From JBCDIQ01 sp039024295 (GTDB taxonomy: Bacteria > Bacteroidota > Bacteroidia > J057), in assembly GCA_039024295.1 (NCBI GenBank), contig JBCDIQ010000104.1, positions 1 through 15,225 of the forward strand: DNA of 15,225 bases, given 5' to 3'. The position numbers were made by a program, and so were the translations under genes. Positions within the stretch are counted from its first letter, which is position 1; each line of letters opens with the position of its first letter. Shown piece after piece: positions 1 to 9,000 of this stretch. The notes below the pieces were generated by a model. It was not told where the DNA came from. It saw nothing but the letters and a program-made list of their open reading frames with translations, and did not search any database.

Positions 1-3000
1 AATCAATCCTCGACCTCAGCCAGTTATAAATGCTTCCGGGCCAACACAATTTTGTGCGGGAGGAGCTGTAACCCTAGATGCTGGCACTTACAGCAGCTAC
101 ACCTGGTCCACTGGTGCAAGCACCCAGACGATAAATGTCACGACTTCAGGAACATTTTCTGTAACTGTAGTTGACTCCAACGGATGTGAGGGAATTGACA
201 GCATTGATGTAGTGGTTTTTACAAACCCTACACCAATTGTACAGGCCCAGGGAGCTACTACCTTTTGTCCGGGTGACAGTGTCGGCATTGCCACTCAGGC
301 ATCATACGCAAGTTACCTTTGGTCAACTGGGCAGACGGATTCTTTGATTTTTGTATCTGTGGGAGGAATTACCTCTGTGACCGTAACAGATGCAAATGGA
401 TGCCAGGGAACCGGAAACATTATCCTCAACCAAGCAAGCAATCCGACACCAAATATTTCGCCTTCCGGGCCAACTACCTTTTGTGAAGGAAGTTCTGTAC
501 AGTTAGATGCAGGTAACTTCAATTCATACAGTTGGAATACAGGAGCAACTTCCCAAACTTTACAGGTTGATTCAACCGGCTGGTATGTTGTAACCGTAAC
601 TAACCTTGCTGGCTGCAAAGCCACAGATAGCCTCTTTGTACAGGTTAATGAAAATCCCACTCCACAAGTTCAGCCAAATGGCACACAACTGATTTGTCCA
701 GGATCAACCTTGCTGCTGGATGCAGGTAATTTTGATACCTACCTCTGGTCTACTGGGGCAATTACTCAGACAACTACCGTATCTACCGCGGGGATTTTTT
801 CAGTAAGTGTGGTGGATACCAATGGCTGTCGCGGCACAGATAGCATGAGGGTGGCACTTTTTGTCTCTCCTATGCCATCCATTACGCTTTCAGGATCTTC
901 CTCTATTTGCCAAGGGGACTCTGTTACCCTAATTGCCAGTATGCATGCTTCCTACCTATGGAGTACTGGTGAAACCAGTAGACAAATTACGGTTTCTACC
1001 GGGGGAACTTATTCTGTTACTGTTCTTGATACAAATGGATGTTCTGGTTCTGCTCAAACCACCATTAACCTAATCAATAACCCTACCCCCACCATAACTC
1101 CCCTAAGCTCGACAACATTTTGTGAGGGGGATTCCGTTCGTCTTGATGCCGGAATTTACAGTACCTATTTGTGGTCGACAGGGGAAACTTCCAGGAGAAT
1201 TGTGGCGAATACCAGTGGAAATTATGGGGTGGAGGTTACAAATGCCAACGGCTGTAAAGGATATGATACCATCCAGGTAATTGCGAATCCCAATCCTGTT
1301 CCCAGCATTGTTCCTTCTGGGCCGACCACTTTCTGCGCTGGCACCTCTGTCAACCTTGATGCTGGGAACTTTGACTCATATTTATGGTCAACCGGGGCTA
1401 CTTCACAAAGTATTACCGTAACTGCAACTGGGACTTACATTGTCACAGTAACGGATACCAACCTCTGTCAGGCAAGTGACACCCTTCAGGTACGTGTAAA
1501 TAATAACCCGACTCCGAGCGTGACAGCTGGGGCACCCAGCATATGCCCAGGGGATTCAACGCAATTAACCACAGGAGCTTTTTCCAGTTACCTTTGGTCT
1601 ACCGGAGAAACAACCCAAAGCATCTTTGGCGGCATTGGAACCTTTCAGGTAACAGTTACCGATGCAAATGGCTGCCAGGGTACCGCGCAAACTACCATTG
1701 CTGCTGCACCAGTACCCAACCCTAATATCCAGGTTTTGCCTTCAGCCTCTCTTTGTCCAGGTGACTCCGCCATTTTAGATGCTGGTGTTTATTCCAGCTA
1801 TGCATGGTCTACAGGTGCCACCAATAGCAGAATTACGGTGTTTACTGGTGGGAACTACGTCGTAACCGTAACCAACTCAGATGGATGTGAGGGTGCTGAT
1901 ACAGTTACGATTGTTCAAAACAACAATCCTACTCCAATTATTAGCAGTACCTCAGGCAATGTCCTTTGCCCTGGTACCAGTACCAGTCTGAGCACGGCCC
2001 CATATGTATCATATTTATGGTCAAACGGAGCAAGTACCCCAAGTATCTCGGTATTCACGGGGGGCACCTTTACCGTTACTGTACAGGATACCAATGGTTG
2101 TAGAGGGATCGGGAGCATCCAGGTTACTTCTGTTAGCAACCCCTCTCCTACTATTGTTTCATCTGGGCCACCAAATGTATGTCCAGGATCTTCATTGGGA
2201 TTAAGTACGGGTGCATTTTCTTCCTGGCTGTGGTCAAATGGCGACACCACACAAGCTACCTCTATATCTGCACCGGGGAATTATTCGGTGCTGGTTACAG
2301 ATGGAAATGGGTGCCAGGGAACGGACACCTTAAGTATCTCCGCCAGTCCAAATTTAAGCCCAAGTATTTCTCCAAGTGGAAATATTACCATATGCACAGG
2401 GGGATCTGTTACCCTGGATGCTGGAACCTACGACCAATACAGTTGGTCAAATGGAGATACTACCCAGACCATTCTGGTAACCCAACCCGATACCTTTGTG
2501 GTTACGGTCTTTGATGTCAGTGGATGTTCAGGTATTGACACAGTGGTGGTGGACTCGGGCCCTAACCTGACGCCTCAGATTGTTGCCCTCAGTTCTCTGG
2601 ATTTCTGTCAGGGAGATTCGGTCATTTTGGATGCTGGGATCTACAACCAATACCTTTGGTCCACCGGCGAAACGTCAAGGTTTATTACCCTCAAAACTGC
2701 TACAACTGTCAATGTTGAAGTAACGGATGCAAATTTCTGTACAGGGCGCGACACGGTCACCTCCACCATCTTTGCGAATCCTTCTCTAGCTATCGTTCCG
2801 CTTGGGCCTACTGCCTTTTGTCCAGGAGACTCTGTAGGACTTGAAGCAAATGCTACTTTTAACCAATACAACTGGTCTACGGGTGCTGTTTCGTCCCAGA
2901 TTACAGCAAATGCAGGTGGACTTTATATTTTACAGGTCCAAGATTCTAACGGCTGCCGTGCCAATGACTCCATCCTGATTACCATCAATCCTAATCCCCA

Positions 3001-6000
3001 ACCCAATATTACCACCAATACTGGTGCCAACGATTTCTGTAATGGCGACTCCCTTACCCTAGATGCAGGTAGCTATTCACTCTATCAATGGAGCACAGGA
3101 GAGACTTCCAGGCAGATTGTTGTTAAGCAGGCAGGTACCTATTTCGTGGAGGTAACCGACGCAAATGGATGTACGGGTACCGATTCAATTGACATCATTG
3201 TCAATCCTTTGCCTTCTCCTAATATCACCCCCAATAACCCTACCTTATGTGTAGGATCGACCTTTACCTTAGATGCAGGCCCCTATAACAGCTACTTATG
3301 GTCCACTTTTGCAACCACGAGGACTATCACGGGGTCAAATCCTGGTATATACTCCGTACTGGTGACTGATTCCAACGGTTGCCGTGCCCTCGGCATTGCG
3401 GTGGTAAATAGCGTAAATAATCCAACCCCTACCATTTCACCGGGACCAAATGTGGAAATTTGCCAGGGAGATACGGCCAATTTAGCCACTACCCTCTCCT
3501 ATGCGTCCTACCTTTGGTCTACAGGAGATACCACACCGACCATCGGTGTCCAAAATGGGGGCTCCTACTGGGTGCGGGTTACCAACCCAAGTGGATGTGA
3601 AGGCTTTGACACCGTAAGCGTAAGTGTAAAGGCAAACCCCAATCCTAATATCAGCCCTAACGGCCCCACAGCTTTTTGTCCAGGCGACTCCGTCACGTTG
3701 GATGCGGGGCCATTTCAATCCTATGTATGGTCAACAGGAGAGACCTCAAGGAGCATAACCGTTGATAGCGCGGGCACCTTTACCGTCACAGTAACAAATG
3801 TCAACAATTGCTCAGGGTCGGATATTATTTCCACCAGTTTATTCACTCCTCCTGTGGCCACGATCACGCCTCAGGGTTCCACCTCTATATGCGAAGGTTC
3901 CTCACTGATTTTGGACGGAGGGTCCTTTGCTGGCTATCTGTGGAATACGGGAGAATTGACCCAAAGTATTGTGGTTGACAGCATAGGCTGGTACAGTTTG
4001 ACGGTAACGAATAACAATGGATGCCAGGACACTGACAGTATATTTGTTACCGTCAATCCTAACCCCACTCCAGTAATTACCCCCTCTGGAGGGAGTTTTA
4101 CCATTTGTCAGGGCGGTTCAGTTGAATTGGATGCTGGCACCTATTCAAGTTACTTTTGGACCCCAACAGGATTCAATGGCCAAAGGCTGCTAACCACTAC
4201 TGGAGGGCTATACACAGTGCAGGTGACAGATGCAAATGGTTGCCAGGGAACAGCTAATGCCACCGTAACTGTTGTCAATAACCCCTCCCCTTCCATCGTC
4301 CCAATTGGGCCTACCACCTTTTGTCAGGGAGATTCAATCACCCTTAGCGTGGGAGCCTATGCATTTTATAACTGGTCAAATGGAGGAAGTACCCAGAATA
4401 TTACTGTTAGCCCCGCTACCAGCAGAATATATACGGTGGTTGTAACTGACGCAAATGGATGTATTGGCTCGGATGCAATTGCAGTAACTGTAAACCAAAA
4501 TCCTCAACCCTCCATTGTGAATTCCGGCCCCCTTTCCTTCTGTCAGGGCAATAGTGTTACGCTGGATGTTGACCCAGGTCAGGTATTTCAGAGTTACCAA
4601 TGGTCTACTGGTGCCACAACACCCGCCATTGTGGTTGTTAATAGCGGCACCTATTCTGTGGAGGTCAATGATGCTAATGGGTGTTCCGGCTCCGATACTG
4701 TGACCGTTCAAGTCAATCCGCTTCCGGTCGCTCGTATTAAACCTCAGGGTCCAACCATTTTCTGCCCAGGAGATTCTGTAATTCTAGATGCCGCAGGGCA
4801 ATTTGCCGGATATTCATGGAATACCGGTAGCGTTGACTCCATCCTGACAGTTAAAACAAGCGGGCTGTATTTCGTTGAAGTTACTGATCAAAATGGCTGT
4901 ACAGACCGTGACAGTATCCAGGTGCGTGTTTTGCCGAATGCGAACATACAAATCCAGTCCACAGGACCTACTACTTTTTGTGAGGGCGGATCAGTTACGT
5001 TTTTCGTTACGGGTTCATTCCCAGTTTATTCGTGGAATACCGGCCAAAACGGGGCTGCAATCACTGTCGACAGTACAGGTCTTTATCAAATTACCGTTAC
5101 AGATACTAATGGCTGTTCCTTTGTGGATACCCAAAGCCTTCAGGTATTTCCGTTACCCAATGCGACTATCTCTACCTCTTCCTCTCTCCCATATTGTCAA
5201 GGGGACACCTTGATTCTTGCTGCTGATTCGGCCTCAAGTGGCTCATCTTTTCTATGGTCAAATAGTGCTGTAACTCAACAAATATCGACCACAGGCACGG
5301 GGCTTTTCCATGTCTTAGTGACAGATAGCAATGGATGTCAGGATAGAGATACCCTTATCGTAATTCAATCTCCTCCACTTAACGTAACTATTCAACCCAA
5401 TGGACCAGTTACATTTTGTGATGGAGATTCTGTGGCATTAATCGCAGGCACCTCTCCCTACAATCAATACCAATGGTCCACGGGAGATACGTTTGCAGTT
5501 ATTTTGGCCAAAGTAACTGGTGCCTATTCGGTAACTGTGACAGACACATTTGGATGTTCCGCACAAGACACCATCTCGATAAATATCTTACCGAATCCTG
5601 TTTTTAGCTTGGCAGCGTCTGGGCCTACCTTCTTCTGTGAGGGAGATTCTGTGGTATTGAGTCCAACTGCATTTTTCCCAAGTTACCAGTGGAATACCGG
5701 TGATACCACCCTCGGCATCAAAGTTGACTCTGGCGGGTTGTACACCTTAACTGTTACGGACACAAATGGGTGTTCATCTTCCAGGTCAAGGGTGGTGACT
5801 GTGAACCCCAATCCTGTTCCATCTCTCAGCACTATCTCAGGCAGAACAGCACTATGCTCCGGAAATTTTGAAACGCTCCAGGTTGGAGGTGGGCCATATG
5901 CAAACTACTTGTGGTCAACCGGTGCCACCAGCTCTACTATAAACGTATTTGTAGCAGGTACCTACTGGGTAGAAGTAACCAACTCAAACGGATGTGTAGG

Positions 6001-9000
6001 CTCTGACACCCTACAACTGGCTCCTTCAATCCCCCTGAACCCGCAGCTAAGGTCTACCACCTCGACTACTATTTGTCAAGGAGACTCTGTAGAGCTTGTT
6101 GTTACAGGAACCTTCCAGAGCTATAGCTGGAGCAATTTGTCTACCAGTACGTTTATCAGCACAGATTCCAGTATTGTGATCGCAGACTCCGGCCTGTACA
6201 CGGTTATCGTTACGGATTCTAATCTATGTACCGGTGCTGATACCTTGTTTATAAGTGAAAGCCAAGGCTTAACCCCAAGTATTATCACCCTCGGTGGGCA
6301 ATCAACCACTTTCTGTCAAGGGGATAGTGCCATACTTGACCCGGGCCCTTTTGATACCTATGTGTGGAATACCGGAGAAACTACCCGAACAATCGTTACC
6401 AAATCAACTGGTACGTATTCGGTCATTGTCAGGGATACGCTTTCGGGCTGTGATGGGATTGCCACAGATTCAATCACTGTTTTACCCGTACCAACAGACA
6501 CCATTACAGTGACAGGCAACAAATCTTTCTGTGAAGGAGATTCAGTGTTCCTGTATGCAGGGCTATACGCAGTTCAATGGATCAGTCCGGTACAGAGCAA
6601 TAATGTGTTGCTCAAGGTGAAGACCTCTGGTACCTACGTAGCTGTAAGAACGAATACCTTCGGATGTGCAGATACAGAAAGTGTTCAAATATTTGTTAAT
6701 CAGAATCCAACTCCCGTCATCGCTCCCGTCAGCGGTCCGCCTCTATTGTGTAATAACCAGCCTACCGTGCTTTCTGCGGGTAATTTCTCCAATTACTTAT
6801 GGTCGACGCAGTCTGCAACGCCCACTATTTCAGCAGATACGGCAGGTCTTTACACTGTACTGGTCACAGATAACAATGGGTGCTCAGGAACGGATTCCTT
6901 GAGAATTGATCCGGGAAGTAGTCCCAGACCAGTTATTTCACCACAGGGCGATTCATTGTGTTCCCAGACTACCATTCAGCTCAGGGACACCGTCGGTGGC
7001 TGGATTACCTATTCCTGGAGCAATGGAGACACCACCAGTAGAACCAATTATTCTCAAATCACCCAGGTGCCACAGGTATTTAATTTGGTGCTAACTGTTA
7101 CAGATAGCCTGGGATGCCCAGGAAAAGATTCTGTTGGCCTTGCTGTTTTCCCTTTACCTGAACCGGACTTCGGATTCCCTGGTGGGCTAAATGTATGCAA
7201 CGGAGATTCGGTTTACCTTACCCCCGGGGTCTTTAGCAAGTATTCATGGAGCTTACCTGGTACCGGGGGAGCAAGAGGGGATACCACCGCCCAAGTTTTG
7301 GTTGACAGTACCGGAACTTACTTTGTCCAGGTGGAAGACAGCAATGGCTGTAAGGACATTACCCAGATATTTGCCAATGTAAGACAAACAACTTTTGCCA
7401 GCTTCACTGGCTTAGGCGGCCCCTACTGCGACAACGATCAACCTGTTCAGCTACTGGGAAATCCTTCAGGAGGCACCTTTACGGGCCCCGGCATCAACAG
7501 TGTAAATGGGCTTTTTGATCCCATAGCTGCGGGGCCTGGGGTTCACGAAATCAAATATTATTTCACCAATGGAGCCCCGAATTTCTGTACCGACACCGCA
7601 AGGCAATGGGCGACGGTTTTCCCGGTTTCTTCTAATCCGACCATTGGCCCTTCATTGGCAAATGTGTACTGTGATAACGACACGGCTGTCCTGTTATCAG
7701 CGACTCCACAAGGTGGTATGTTCACAGGCTTAGGGGTAAGCCAAGTAGGCAATAATTACCTGTTTGATCCAGCCGTTGCAGGCTCCGGACAGGTAACAGT
7801 AACTTATTCTTTTAGCGGTCAAAACGGATGTCAGGCGACAACCTCCCGAAATGTGCAGATCCAGTCAACATCTGCTGTTCAATTCAGCGGCTTGGACTCC
7901 TCCTATTGTCTAAATGCATCCGCCGATTCTCTGATTCCTCAGGGAGCCTTGAACAATGGGGTATTTAGTGGGTCAGGACTTTTATTGAGAGGAAATACCG
8001 TTGTTTTTGAGCCAGATTCAGCCGGACCTGGAATGCATATTATTACCTACCAGGATACCAGCGCAAATGGGTGTATCAGCTTTGTAACAGATACAGCCTT
8101 TGTCCAGAACCTCCCATCGCTGAATATTTCCTTGGTAGACAGCAATTTCTGTGAACTTCAAGCACGAGACACGCTGATTGCCACTCCAGGAGGCGGAACC
8201 TTCTTTGGCAATGGCGTATCGAATAACCAGTTTACCCCCTCCCTTGCTGGGATTGGTCCTCATACAATTACCTACAGCCTCACAACAAATGGATGTACAG
8301 ACAGCCTGATAAAGCCTATTCAGGTGGTGCCTAATCCTACCGCAAGTTTTGTTGGGTTGGATACGGCCTATTGCACCAACGATATGCCTGACACCCTGAA
8401 GGGAACCCCTAACGGTGGACAATTCCTGGGGAGTGGAATTATTCAAGATTCCATTTTTGACCCTTCTCAGGTGACAGCTGGTTCCATGTTTGTATCATAT
8501 GTATATGTGGATACCTTCGGATGTACAGATACCGCCATACAACAGGTAAATGTTAACCCACAAACTAATCTTTCATTTACCGGGTTAGATTCGACTTACT
8601 GCTTGGGAGAACCTGCTACTTCTCTTAGTGGCAGTCCCGTTGGAGGTATTTTTAGCGGCAGTGGAGTAGATTCATTGGCCCTTACCTTTTTACCAGATTC
8701 TGCAGGATTTGGGTCTCATACCGTGCGATATACCTACACCAATACTACCACAGGTTGTACCGATCGCCTGGACAAACAAGTGTTTGTGGATTCATTACCC
8801 GTAATTCAAATTGACACATTGGGGCCAATATTTTGTGTCGAGTCAGGCTCTTTCTCCATCAATGTCTCCCCCACAGGAGGCTTTTTCCGGGGCCGCGGCA
8901 TTGTCATTGACAGTTCTGGTTTTACAACCAACATCTATGACCCACAGCTCGCGGGCATCGGAAAAGATAGTATATTCTACCGTTTCATTAATGCAAATGG

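Noticed and set aside
5..7387. CRISPR-like or satellite-like array suggested by the regular spacing of about 213-219 bp
   Set aside because: The periodicity is at protein level within one open frame. The DNA units are not identical and there are no short repeats alternating with unique spacers.
8018..8446. 142-residue minus-strand open frame inside the type B array, with other antisense frames at 313-660, 1915-2250 and 4376-4711
   Set aside because: They lie opposite strongly coding repeat sequence, recur in step with the repeat period, and encode no recognisable domain. They are shadows of the repeats.
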